From Thermodesulfobacteriota bacterium (lineage in GTDB: Bacteria > Desulfobacterota > BSN033 > UBA1163): DNA of 13,918 nt. Below are positions 7,530 through 13,883 of the stretch, piece after piece (position 1 is the stretch's first letter; every line of letters starts with the position of its first letter). The stretch covers positions 1 to 13,918 of the forward strand of contig JASEIE010000063.1 in the NCBI GenBank assembly GCA_030024065.1, written 5' to 3'. The position numbers and the translations under genes are program-made. The notes under the pieces are model-generated. The model saw only the letters and a program-made list of their open reading frames with translations. It was not told the DNA's origin and made no database searches.

Positions 7530-7624
7530 CAGGAGTCAGAAGCCAGAATCCAGCATCCAGAATCGAGCATATAAACCCTTATTTCTGACTTCTGTCTCTT
7601 GACTTCTGTCTTCTGACTTCTTCA
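7530..7624. repeat. Inverted array of 7-bp repeats
   Basis: Bases 7530-7571 read as six consecutive heptads (CAGGAGT, CAGAAGC, CAGAATC, CAGCATC, CAGAATC, GAGCATA). After an 11-base centre with TATAAA, bases 7583-7624 read as six heptads on the other strand (TTCTGAC, TTCTGTC, TCTTGAC, TTCTGTC, TTCTGAC, TTCTTCA). The two halves are imperfect inverted repeats; the best match is 7534-7548 against 7604-7618 with 14 of 15 positions complementary. If transcribed, they could fold into a long hairpin that ends about nine bases before the nth ribosome binding site. Confidence 0.8.
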
Positions 7625-7643
7625 TTTTTTAACGGAGGAGACA

Positions 7644-8291
7644 ATGCAAAAACAGTCCCTTCAGAAAAAGGCGAAAGTAATACTTAAGGTTTTATCGAAG
7701 GAAATACCCGACTCCAAAATCGCCTTGAGATTCTCCAATCCCCTCGAGCTGTTGATCGCCACCATCCTCTCTGCACAATGCACGGATGTCAGGGTGAATC
7801 AGGTCACAAAAGATCTATTTAAAAAGTATGGCTCCGCAAAAGATTATGCAGAATCGAACTTAACGGAATTGGAAGAGGATATTCGATCAACAGGATTCTA
7901 TCGAAATAAGGGGAAGGCAATCCAGAAGTGCTGCCACGATCTGGTAGTCCGTTTTGGAGGAGAGGTCCCTAAAACGTTGGAGGAGCTGGTGAAGTTGCCC
8001 GGTGTGGGAAGAAAGACAGCCAATGTCCTTCTGGGAAATGGTTTTGGAATTCCCGGGATCGCTGTGGACACCCATGTCCATCGGGTGAGCCGGAGGATCG
8101 GTCTGACGGAGAACGACGATCCGGTTAAGATTGAGTTTGATCTGATGGAGATTGTTCCGAAAGAAGAGTGGACCCATTTTTCAAACCTCCTCGTCTGGCA
8201 TGGCCGGAAAACCTGTGTTGCAAGAAAACCCCTCTGCGATAAATGTGCGATTCGGAAGTGGTGTGATGATGGGTCCAAAATAAAGATATAG
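7644..8291 (+). CDS. nth: Endonuclease III (DNA glycosylase/AP lyase)
   Basis: This enzyme removes oxidised pyrimidines from DNA and nicks the strand at the abasic site, the first step of base excision repair. The 215-aa length is normal for the family (E. coli Nth is 211). The substrate-binding segment LLIATILSAQCTDVRVN is at 36-52. The helix-hairpin-helix is LPGVGRKTANV (118-128) with catalytic Lys124, and the catalytic Asp142 lies in VDTHVHRVSRR. The [4Fe-4S] cluster loop at the C-terminus has the exact C-x6-C-x2-C-x5-C spacing (Cys191, 198, 201, 207). The ATG at 7644 follows a strong GGAGGAG site. The gene stands alone and converges on the transporter operon. The upstream heptad repeats may lie in its leader. 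Confidence 0.97.
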   Translation: MQKQSLQKKAKVILKVLSKEIPDSKIALRFSNPLELLIATILSAQCTDVRVNQVTKDLFKKYGSAKDYAESNLTELEEDIRSTGFYRNKGKAIQKCCHDLVVRFGGEVPKTLEELVKLPGVGRKTANVLLGNGFGIPGIAVDTHVHRVSRRIGLTENDDPVKIEFDLMEIVPKEEWTHFSNLLVWHGRKTCVARKPLCDKCAIRKWCDDGSKIKI

Positions 8292-8333
8292 ATATTGGGC
8301 GCTTGCGATTGAAATCGTTTGCATAATGGCAAC

Positions 8334-8396
8334 AATTTTTCGAAAGGTAGGAAAAATTCTAAACTCGAAGGACGAAATTCTTGCCTACCGCAGGCA
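8334..8396. terminator. Cluster of overlapping inverted repeats between convergent genes, probable bidirectional terminator
   Basis: The 119-bp gap between the stops of nth and the TRAP permease contains three inverted repeats. AATTTTTC/GAAAAATT (8334-8341 and 8351-8358) has perfect 8-bp arms. GGTAGG...CCTACC (8346-8351 and 8384-8389) overlaps it and would compete with it. TGCCT/AGGCA (8382-8386 and 8392-8396) is a compact GC-rich hairpin. None is followed by a clean T tract, so termination function is inferred mainly from position between two converging genes. Confidence 0.4.
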
Positions 8397-8410
8397 GGCG
8401 AAATCTGAAT

Positions 8411-10429
8411 TTAAATGATAGCCCCCTTCATTTTCCTCTTCTGAAGAATATAGATCATCGCAAATCCGATAAGGCCTAACGCATCGGTAATCAGCCCGGG
8501 TTTGACCAGCGCCACAGCCGAGGCAAAAAGGATGATCCTCTCATACCACCTTAAATCCGTTAGTAAAAAACCTTGCATCGAAGCAGCCAGGGCATACATC
8601 CCGACAGAGGCTGAGATAAAAATCCATGAAGCTTCTATAAAAGTCGTATTGATGAGAAGCATCTGTGGAGCAGTGATGAACATGAAGGGTAAAAGAAAGG
8701 TCCTCATATCCAGCTTAAAGGCATTGATCCCTGTTTTAAGAGGATCGGAGCCTGCAATGCCTGCGGCGGCATAGGCCGCAACGCATACAGGAGGGGTACC
8801 ATCGGCAAGAATTCCAAAATAGAATACGAAAAGGTGAATGGCAATAATCGGAACCTCAGGATTAATGGCTTTCAGGGCAGGAGCCATGATCGTCGCCATG
8901 ATGACATAATTGGCAGTCGTGGGAACCCCCATCCCGAGGATGAGACAGGCGACCATCGTTAGAAATAATCCAAAAAAGAGATTGCCTCCAGAAAGTCCGA
9001 CAATGATATTTGACATGCTTAATCCAGCCCCTGTCAGCGTCACGACTCCTACGACAATACCAGCGCAGGCACAGGTGGCCCCTATTCCTGCCATCATCCT
9101 CGCCGCCTTATACATCGCATCAGCCATGTTTACAAGGAACGATATTAATGGCTTCCATGAAATCTCTTTTTTTATATCAGTCTTTTGTATATTCTCACGA
9201 CCCCATCCAAGACTGTTCACCAAAGACTGAATGAAAAAGATGAAGATGATCGCTCCAATCCCCATGGCCGCAGAAGTAAGGGGAGTTGCCCTTTTAACAA
9301 TCAGATAGTAAAAGAGAACACCGATGGGAACGAGGAAGTGGGTTCCTCGGATCAATACGGGAAAGAACTTTGGAAGTTCCCGTCGGGGCATACCCTTTAG
9401 ATCGTATTTGACTGAAAGAAGATGGACGGCTCCGAGAAGGGCAAGCTGGTCGATCACCGCAGGAAGGATAGCTGCGGTCACCACATGAAGATAGGGAATC
9501 CCTAAAAACTCCGCCATGACGAAGGCGGCTGCTCCCATGACAGGTGGCATCAATTGACCATTCCCACCGGCTGCCGTTTCGATTCCCCCTGCAATCTCTG
9601 GTTTAAACCCGAGTCGCTTCATTAAGGGAATAGTAATTGACCCTATTGTCACCACATTGGCCACACCACTTCCTGAGATGGTTCCAAAAAAAGCACTGGC
9701 TACCACTGCGACCTTGGCCGGACCACCTCGAGTATGTCCAACGAGCGAAAAGGCCATTTTCATAAAGTAACCCATTGCTCCTGTCTTTTCGAGGATAGCT
9801 CCGAAGAGTACAAAGGCAAAGACAAATGTGGATGAGACCCATAGAGGGACTCCAAAAATTCCCTCCATCGTGAGGTAAAGATGATCGACCACACGTCGAA
9901 CGCTGTAACCCCGGTGAGCAAGAATGTCGGGAAGATAAGGGCCAACAAAGGCATATAGAATAAAAAGAGAGGCGATCAAAGCAAGAGGAAGCCCCACAGC
10001 CCTTCTTGCCCCCTCCAAAATGCAGAGGATGGTGATGACTCCCATGAGCATGTCTAAAGAAGTTGGATTGCCAGTCCTCTGTACCAGATCAGCATAAAAG
10101 ACGGTGATGTAAATGGCGGCCCATCCCCCCAAAACTGCAAAGACCAGGTCATAAATGGGAATCGTCTTTGTCTTTGCCTTCTTAGTCATAGGATAGAAAA
10201 GAAAACAGAGAATCATAGCAAAGCATAAATGGACAGAGCGTTGTAGCATTCCGGTCAATGTTCCAAAAGCTGCTGTGTAGAGTTGAAAACAGGACATCGC
10301 AAAAGCGATTCCAGCAGAGATATAGAAAAGGGGACCTGAGAGGCGACGTGCCCCATAATCTGCTCCTTCTGCAATCTCTTTCGACTTTTCTAATGAGCTC
10401 TGATCCTGGATCTCTTTACCGGCTTCCAT
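8411..10429 (-). CDS. TRAP transporter permease, fused 4TM/12TM (DctQ-DctM) subunit of TAXI type
   Basis: This 672-aa integral membrane protein fuses the small and large TRAP permease subunits, as is usual in TAXI-type systems. An N-terminal cytosolic segment (1-33) is followed by about four helices (DctQ-like, to about 160) and then the DctM-like core. Core signatures are FGTISGSGVANVVTIGSITIP (248-268), GNGQLMPPVMGAAAF (289-303), LGMGVPTTANYVI (498-510) and FYFGILADGTPPVCVAAYAAA (536-556). TRAP permeases import small carboxylates or amino acids using an ion gradient, with substrate delivered by the periplasmic receptor. The ATG at 10429 has a GGAGGT site about 11 bases upstream and overlaps the end of the DUF1850 gene by 14 bp, indicating translational coupling. 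The substrate cannot be read from the sequence. Confidence 0.95.
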   Translation of the reverse strand: MEAGKEIQDQSSLEKSKEIAEGADYGARRLSGPLFYISAGIAFAMSCFQLYTAAFGTLTGMLQRSVHLCFAMILCFLFYPMTKKAKTKTIPIYDLVFAVLGGWAAIYITVFYADLVQRTGNPTSLDMLMGVITILCILEGARRAVGLPLALIASLFILYAFVGPYLPDILAHRGYSVRRVVDHLYLTMEGIFGVPLWVSSTFVFAFVLFGAILEKTGAMGYFMKMAFSLVGHTRGGPAKVAVVASAFFGTISGSGVANVVTIGSITIPLMKRLGFKPEIAGGIETAAGGNGQLMPPVMGAAAFVMAEFLGIPYLHVVTAAILPAVIDQLALLGAVHLLSVKYDLKGMPRRELPKFFPVLIRGTHFLVPIGVLFYYLIVKRATPLTSAAMGIGAIIFIFFIQSLVNSLGWGRENIQKTDIKKEISWKPLISFLVNMADAMYKAARMMAGIGATCACAGIVVGVVTLTGAGLSMSNIIVGLSGGNLFFGLFLTMVACLILGMGVPTTANYVIMATIMAPALKAINPEVPIIAIHLFVFYFGILADGTPPVCVAAYAAAGIAGSDPLKTGINAFKLDMRTFLLPFMFITAPQMLLINTTFIEASWIFISASVGMYALAASMQGFLLTDLRWYERIILFASAVALVKPGLITDALGLIGFAMIYILQKRKMKGAII

Positions 10430-10949
10430 GTCTGAAAATTACCTCCCGAAATAGCGGATAGGACTTCACCCTGATGGCCATTACCTCTCCTTCCTTGAAG
10501 GAAGAGAACTCCAATCTCTCACCTTTAAAAATCATGGCCTGTCCGGTCATGGGAGAAACAAAGAAAGAGAAATGCTCCATCTCCAAAGCATTCGTCTTTA
10601 CTTTGATCTTCCTGCCTTCAACCGTTGCATCCCTTTCCGTGGAAGGAAGGCCAGGCCCGTAGGATTCGAATCGGGTCTCGACGGGCTTGATCTTTTTGCC
10701 GGATGTGATGAAGAAATATCCGGTGACAGGTGTTTTGTCTACGGAATGGATGTAAGAAAACTCAAACCCTTCGCCCGGAGTAACCTTCCTTGAAAAAATG
10801 ACCCTGCCATCCTTCTCATTCCTCACCTCAAGGGTGGGCATGGGATAGAAGAGGATGGCCAGAAAAAAAACGAAGAGGAGGCATCCCCACTTCCAATTGA
10901 AGATCAGATGCTTCCCCTCTTGTCTTCTATTGATTAGCAAGCACCCCAA
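10416..10949 (-). CDS. DUF1850 protein, TRAP-associated membrane-anchored accessory
   Basis: This 177-aa protein has a single N-terminal membrane helix (about 21-35, CLLFVFFLAILFYP) and an exposed beta-rich domain. The family hallmarks SYIHSVDKTPV (65-75) and ESYGPGLP (95-102) are present. DUF1850 proteins are commonly encoded between the receptor and permease of TAXI TRAP transporters, as here; their role is not established. The start is probably TTG at 10949, with a GGGGGA ribosome site. Another TTG is at 10940, and there is no ATG before the membrane helix. Unusually, the ribosome site is in the 3' arm of a large hairpin (10957-11012), which should lower translation of this gene and, through coupling, of the permease. 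Confidence 0.85.
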   Translation of the reverse strand: MGCLLINRRQEGKHLIFNWKWGCLLFVFFLAILFYPMPTLEVRNEKDGRVIFSRKVTPGEGFEFSYIHSVDKTPVTGYFFITSGKKIKPVETRFESYGPGLPSTERDATVEGRKIKVKTNALEMEHFSFFVSPMTGQAMIFKGERLEFSSFKEGEVMAIRVKSYPLFREVIFRHGSR

Positions 10950-10956
10950 ATTTTCC

Positions 10957-11012
10957 CCCTCTCCCCTGGTGCCTGCCCGCCGAATATGTTCTTTGGCAGG
11001 CAGGGGAGAGGG
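10957..11012. repeat. Two-level intergenic palindrome in the TRAP operon
   Basis: Outer arms CCCTCTCCCC (10957-10966) and GGGGAGAGGG (11003-11012) are perfect reverse complements. Inside them, TGCCTGCC (10970-10977) and GGCAGGCA (10995-11002) form a second perfect stem around a 17-base loop, with only TGG unpaired between the levels. Further G-rich sequence follows to 11030. The outer arms resemble the CCCTCTCCCC intergenic repeats common in bacterial genomes; the inner one belongs to the TGCCTG family seen twice more here. In the operon mRNA it would fold downstream of the receptor gene, protecting that transcript and limiting expression of the genes behind it. Neither strand has a T tract, so it is not a standard terminator. 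Confidence 0.8.
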
Positions 11013-11038
11013 CGGGGGTGAGGGGGGGCGTGAATAAT

Positions 11039-12010
11039 TTATTTCTTTAACCCTTTCTCTTTGTAGAATTTTTCAGCCCCCGGATGGAGAGGAATAGGCA
11101 TTCCAATCAAAGCTCTCTCCAGTTTAACTTCCTTTCCTTTGGCATGGGCTCCTTCGATGGTTTTTATGTTCTCAAATATCGCCTTGGTGATCCGGTAAAC
11201 GATATCTTCTTCCAACTCAGCCTTTGCCACCAGGATGGCTAACACAGCCACAGTAGGAACATCTTTATCAACTCCCTTATAAATTCCTCCAGGGACTTTA
11301 TCTTTGGAATAGAAAAGATACTTTTTGACCAACATGTCTGCCTCGGAGCCATCGACGGGAACAATTACCGTCTCAATCATCATCGCAGGATCGACAATTG
11401 CAGAGGCCCCAACGCCTGTTGTGTAGAAGGCGGCATCAATTCGTCCATCCTTGAGAAAATCACCAGATTCCGCAGCGGATAATCGCTCAACCTTCCTCAG
11501 ATCTTCAAACTTCAATCCATAAGCCTCAAGAATCTGGATGGCATTCTGTTCTGTCCCACTGCCTAAGGGACCCACGGCAACCCTTTTACCCTTAAGGTCT
11601 TTGACCGACATGATCTTTGCATCTTTCCGGGCGTGAATCTGGCAATGTTCAGGATAGAGAGAAGTCACACCCCGGATGTTTGGCACGGCCTTGTCAAATA
11701 TGGGCTTTGTCCCCTGGAGGGCATAAAAGGCGATATCATTTTGCAGAATGGCTAAATCCGCATCACCGGAAGCAATCAGCTTGGCATTGGCAACAGAAGC
11801 TCCTGAAGACTCCACAGTAATTTTAATGTCAGGAAGCTTTTCATGAGCAATCCTTGAAATTGCACCCGCCAGTGGGAAATAAACCCCCACAACCCAGCCT
11901 GACGCAATGGATACATACTTCCTGGCACTGTGTGCCAAATCAGGACGAAGTGGCAAAACAGCGATGGCAAAACACAAAACCAGAATTCCAATCATTAAAC
12001 TCTTCTTCAT
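11039..12010 (-). CDS. TRAP transporter periplasmic solute receptor, TAXI family
   Basis: This 323-aa periplasmic protein captures substrate for the fused permease encoded downstream. The ATG at 12010 was chosen because an ideal AAGGAGGG site lies six bases upstream and it begins directly with a signal peptide (MKKSLMIGILVLCFAIAVLP, cleavage likely after AHSA at residue 29). An upstream in-frame ATG at 12100 would bury that signal. After cleavage comes the family start YVSIASGWVVGVYFPLAGAI. Other TAXI signatures are VESSGASVANAKLIASGDADLAI (65-87, with ILQND after it), KDLKGKRVAVGPLGSGTEQ (137-155) and DAAFYTTGVGASAI (192-205). Characterised TAXI receptors bind amino acids or dicarboxylates such as glutamate or 2-oxoglutarate; the ligand here is unknown. 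This is the first gene of the three-gene transporter operon. Confidence 0.94.
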   Translation of the reverse strand: MKKSLMIGILVLCFAIAVLPLRPDLAHSARKYVSIASGWVVGVYFPLAGAISRIAHEKLPDIKITVESSGASVANAKLIASGDADLAILQNDIAFYALQGTKPIFDKAVPNIRGVTSLYPEHCQIHARKDAKIMSVKDLKGKRVAVGPLGSGTEQNAIQILEAYGLKFEDLRKVERLSAAESGDFLKDGRIDAAFYTTGVGASAIVDPAMMIETVIVPVDGSEADMLVKKYLFYSKDKVPGGIYKGVDKDVPTVAVLAILVAKAELEEDIVYRITKAIFENIKTIEGAHAKGKEVKLERALIGMPIPLHPGAEKFYKEKGLKK

Positions 12011-12038
12011 ATAAAACCCTCCTTTCAGTAATAGCTTG

Positions 12039-12066
12039 TTGATAGAAAATAGACTAATTTTATCAA
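12039..12066 (-). promoter_or_regulatory. Candidate proximal promoter of the TAXI receptor gene
   Basis: On the minus strand TTGATA (12066-12061) and TATCAA (12044-12039) are separated by 16 bp, acceptable for a sigma-70 promoter (5/6 and 4/6 matches). The implied transcript would start about 22 bases before the ATG, just enough to include the Shine-Dalgarno sequence. The same two boxes form an inverted repeat with A/T extensions, so the site may instead be an operator or hairpin. Confidence 0.3.
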
Positions 12067-12123
12067 GCCCCTCTCCTTCGCCCCTTTTCTTTAAACTCAC
12101 CCCCCTTCTTTGCTGAATGTCTC

Positions 12124-12152
12124 TTTTTACCCAAATTCGGTGACAATGTCAA
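12124..12152 (-). promoter_or_regulatory. Candidate distal promoter of the TRAP operon with overlapping operator
   Basis: On the minus strand a consensus TTGACA (12152-12147) and TAAAAA (12129-12124) are 17 bp apart, the ideal sigma-70 spacing. The -35 box lies inside TGACAATGTCA (12141-12151), a perfect 11-bp inverted repeat. A repressor bound there would block the promoter. The implied leader would be a little over 100 bases. Confidence 0.45.
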
Positions 12153-12237
12153 TATTTACTTTCTCATTCCAGTTGATCATCAACAAACCTTCCCATCATC
12201 TAAACTTATTCCTCCATTCCCCTTTGAACGTTACTTT

Positions 12238-12299
12238 CGTCATTCCCGTGCTTGCGCGCCAGAGCGCTTCAGCGCGCAGGCGTGAAAACGGGAATCCAG
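12238..12299. repeat. CATTCCCG-type intergenic palindrome interrupted by a second palindrome
   Basis: The ends CGTCATTCCCGTG (12238-12250) and AAAACGGGAATCCAG (12285-12299) match the two halves of a palindromic repeat (CATTCCCG...CGGGAATCC) that is widespread in bacterial intergenic DNA. The centre is occupied by 34 extra bases (12251-12284). They contain their own inverted repeat TGCGCGC/GCGCGCA (12253-12259 and 12272-12278) around AGCGCT, and end in CGTG, a copy of the CGTG just before them (12247-12250). Removing the 34 bases restores an uninterrupted repeat. Confidence 0.75.
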
Positions 12300-12328
12300 C
12301 CTACCCCCTGTGAAAACAGAGATCTTGA

Positions 12329-12365
12329 GGGAATAGATTCCTATTCCCATTTTCGCAGGAACGAA
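12329..12365. repeat. Degenerate inverted copy of the CATTCCCG-type repeat
   Basis: GATTCCTATTCCCATTTTCG (12337-12356) followed by CAGGAACGA resembles the opposite orientation of the repeat at 12238-12299, with several changes. The two could be the ends of one small non-coding mobile element of about 130 bp, or two independent copies. Confidence 0.4.
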
Positions 12366-12366
12366 C

Positions 12367-12395
12367 TTGTCCTTTTTTTGATAAATACATATAAA
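12367..12395 (+). promoter_or_regulatory. Candidate promoter of the aminotransferase gene
   Basis: TTGTCC (12367-12372) and TATAAA (12390-12395) are 17 bp apart, giving 4/6 and 5/6 matches to the sigma-70 boxes. The -10 box sits in a perfect tandem duplication of ATAAATACAT (12381-12400). Transcription would begin near 12402, giving a leader of about 95 bases. Confidence 0.4.
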
Positions 12396-12400
12396 TACAT
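12381..12400. repeat. Tandem 10-bp duplication at the promoter
   Basis: ATAAATACAT occurs twice back to back without mismatch. The 10-bp unit keeps both copies on nearly the same DNA face. It overlaps the candidate -10 box of the aminotransferase gene. Confidence 0.85.
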
Positions 12401-12451
12401 TTTGACGGACCTGTCACGCTCCCCAAACTCGAAAGGGTTATTTCCATTCTC

Positions 12452-12481
12452 CTAAAAATGTGATATTAAATCTAAAAATGT
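12452..12481. repeat. Direct repeat CTAAAAATGT, 20-bp period, next to the ribosome site
   Basis: CTAAAAATGT occurs at 12452-12461 and 12472-12481, exactly 20 bp apart, and the second copy runs into the AAGGAGG of the aminotransferase gene. Two helical turns of spacing would suit a protein binding site; in RNA it would lie in the leader. Confidence 0.6.
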
Positions 12482-12496
12482 AAGGAGGCTCTATTC

Positions 12497-13834
12497 ATGA
12501 AACATTTCTTCGATGCTTACCGGCAAAAAACTCCCCTTTCAGAAAAACTTTTTAAAAGATCGAAAGGGGTGATGCCAGGGGGTATTTCTCATAATATCCA
12601 TTACTTTCCTCCCTACCCCTTCTTCCTTAAGGAGGCAAAAGGTTCAAAAATTCGGGATGTGGACGGAAATGAATATATCGATCTCTGGATGGGCCACTAT
12701 ACGCATATCCTCGGCCATCATTCTGAAATCATCGCCGAAGCCATCGAACAGCAGCTAAAAGAAGGAATCCACTGGGGAATCCTCTTTGAAAAACAGATCG
12801 AATGGGCAGAACTCATTCAGGAACTGATCCCCTCGGCAGAAATGGTACGGTTCTGTTGCTCCGGGACAGAGGCCACGATGTATGCTGTTCGCCTTGCACG
12901 GGCCTTCACGGGAAAGAAAACTATTTTAAAGATTGTCGGCGGTTGGCATGGTGCAAACTCTGATCTCTCTGTGGGAATTAAAATGCCCTATGAAAAAGAG
13001 GAGAGCCTCGGTCTCCTGCCTGAACTCCAGCATTACACGAAGACCATCCTTTTTAATGATCTCCCTGGGACACTCGAAATGATCCATCAGAACAGGAATG
13101 ATCTGGCGGGAGTCATTCTTGAACCTGTCGTGGGTGAGGGTGGATTCATCCCTGCCACTGAGGAATATCTAAAAATGCTTCGTTCCGAGACAGAAAAACT
13201 GGGAGCCCTTCTCATCTTTGACGAGGTGATCTCTGGATTCCGGGTCAGTCTCGGAGGGGCTCAGGGACTTTTTAATATCCCCCCGGACCTCACCACCCTT
13301 GGGAAGATTATGGGCGGAGGAATGCCAGTAGGGGCGCTCGTGGGAAGAAGGGAGATTATGGAAAAGACCTCTCCTGAAAGGAAGGCCGACAAATGGGAGA
13401 AGATTTTGATTGGTGGCGGGACTTTTTCTTCCCATCCTCTGACCGTGGCCGCTGGACTGGCAATGCTTCGTTATTTAAGAGATTTTGAGGAGGAGGTCTA
13501 TCCGGTTTTAGAGGTTAAGGGAGAACGGGTGCGTAAGGGTGTCCAGGAAGCCCTTCAGCGCGAAGGAGTGGAGGCCGTTGTCACAGGGATCGGCTCCCTC
13601 TTTCAGGCTCACTTCCCTTTCCAGAAAGGAGTAACCCTGAACTCTCCCCATTCAATCAATCAATTGACCGATACAGAGAAAAGAGAGGTCGAGTTTCGTA
13701 TCCGGATGCTAAATCATGGAGTCCATGTGATGCACGGCGGCGGAAGTCTGTCCATGGCCCATTCTGATGAGGATATTGGAAGGATCATCCAGGCCACAAG
13801 AGAGGTAGCAAAGGAAATGGTAAATATAGTTTAG
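12497..13834 (+). CDS. Class III PLP-dependent aminotransferase, HemL-like
   Basis: This 445-aa cytoplasmic enzyme belongs to fold-type I, class III, closest in pattern to glutamate-1-semialdehyde 2,1-aminomutase (COG0001). Visible markers are VMPGGISH (25-32), DVDGNEYIDLWMG (54-66), the phosphate-binding CSGTEATMYA (121-130), GGWHGANSD (148-156), the cofactor-ring Asp242 in LLIFDEVISGFR, and Lys270 in TTLGKIMGGGMPVG, the residue that forms the PLP Schiff base. The C-terminal HGVHVMHGGGSLSMAHSDEDI also fits the family. True HemL makes 5-aminolevulinate for tetrapyrroles, but many relatives of this length are general omega-aminotransferases, so I give no gene name. No haem genes are adjacent. 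A strong AAGGAGG (12482-12488) precedes the ATG. The divergent TRAP transporter could supply a substrate, but this is a guess. Confidence 0.9.
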   Translation: MKHFFDAYRQKTPLSEKLFKRSKGVMPGGISHNIHYFPPYPFFLKEAKGSKIRDVDGNEYIDLWMGHYTHILGHHSEIIAEAIEQQLKEGIHWGILFEKQIEWAELIQELIPSAEMVRFCCSGTEATMYAVRLARAFTGKKTILKIVGGWHGANSDLSVGIKMPYEKEESLGLLPELQHYTKTILFNDLPGTLEMIHQNRNDLAGVILEPVVGEGGFIPATEEYLKMLRSETEKLGALLIFDEVISGFRVSLGGAQGLFNIPPDLTTLGKIMGGGMPVGALVGRREIMEKTSPERKADKWEKILIGGGTFSSHPLTVAAGLAMLRYLRDFEEEVYPVLEVKGERVRKGVQEALQREGVEAVVTGIGSLFQAHFPFQKGVTLNSPHSINQLTDTEKREVEFRIRMLNHGVHVMHGGGSLSMAHSDEDIGRIIQATREVAKEMVNIV

Positions 13835-13842
13835 AGAAGGTA

Positions 13843-13865
13843 GGGAATGGTTTAAAACCGTTCCC
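13843..13865 (+). terminator. Hairpin after the aminotransferase gene
   Basis: GGGAATGGTTT and AAACCGTTCCC pair over 11 positions (one G-U pair) around a single A, so the real loop is formed by the central A/T bases. It begins 9 bases after the stop codon. There is no run of T after it, so it may mark the transcript end or stabilise the 3' end rather than act as a classical intrinsic terminator. Confidence 0.45.
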
Positions 13866-13883
13866 TTCAGGGGGATAGCCCTT

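Larger units (their letters stand above)
7241..7643. other. Divergent intergenic region between the signalling operon and nth
   Basis: This 403-bp spacer must contain promoters for the minus-strand operon and for nth. I see no convincing gene; a 64-codon open frame at 7408-7602 runs through repeat sequence and lacks protein-like composition. The left part (7290-7375) is AT-rich and contains a perfect 14-bp palindrome. The right part (7530-7624) is filled by heptanucleotide repeats in inverted orientation. A short GGG/CCC stem followed by six T (7450-7469) resembles a weak terminator. No clear sigma-70 promoter pair could be placed with confidence. Confidence 0.6.
12011..12496. other. Divergent intergenic region between the TRAP operon and the aminotransferase gene
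   Basis: This 486-bp spacer contains no protein-like open frame. From left to right it holds two candidate promoters for the TRAP operon, a CATTCCCG-type palindromic repeat with an internal insertion (12238-12299), a degenerate inverted copy of that repeat (about 12329-12365), a candidate promoter for the aminotransferase gene, and two sets of short direct repeats. The pyrimidine-rich stretch 12068-12113 has no recognised role. Confidence 0.6.

Noticed and set aside
7408..7602. 64-codon open frame upstream of nth
   Set aside because: It runs through the heptad repeats, has no ribosome site and an unlikely composition.
7530..7624. CRISPR array
   Set aside because: The repeats are 7 bp, contiguous, degenerate and in two orientations, with no spacers and no cas genes.
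8306..8317. CGATT/AATCG hairpin just after nth
   Set aside because: A 5-bp stem with a 2-base gap and no T run; likely chance.
10957..11030. Rho-independent terminator between receptor and DUF1850 genes
   Set aside because: The stem is strong but there is no T tract on either strand, and the genes downstream belong to the same transporter.
12011..12100. ATG at 12100 as the start of the TAXI receptor
   Set aside because: It would bury the signal peptide, while the ATG at 12010 has an ideal ribosome site and begins with the signal peptide.
12110..12455. Open frames of 67 codons in the divergent spacer
   Set aside because: They cross the palindromic repeats and promoter candidates and lack ribosome sites and protein-like composition.
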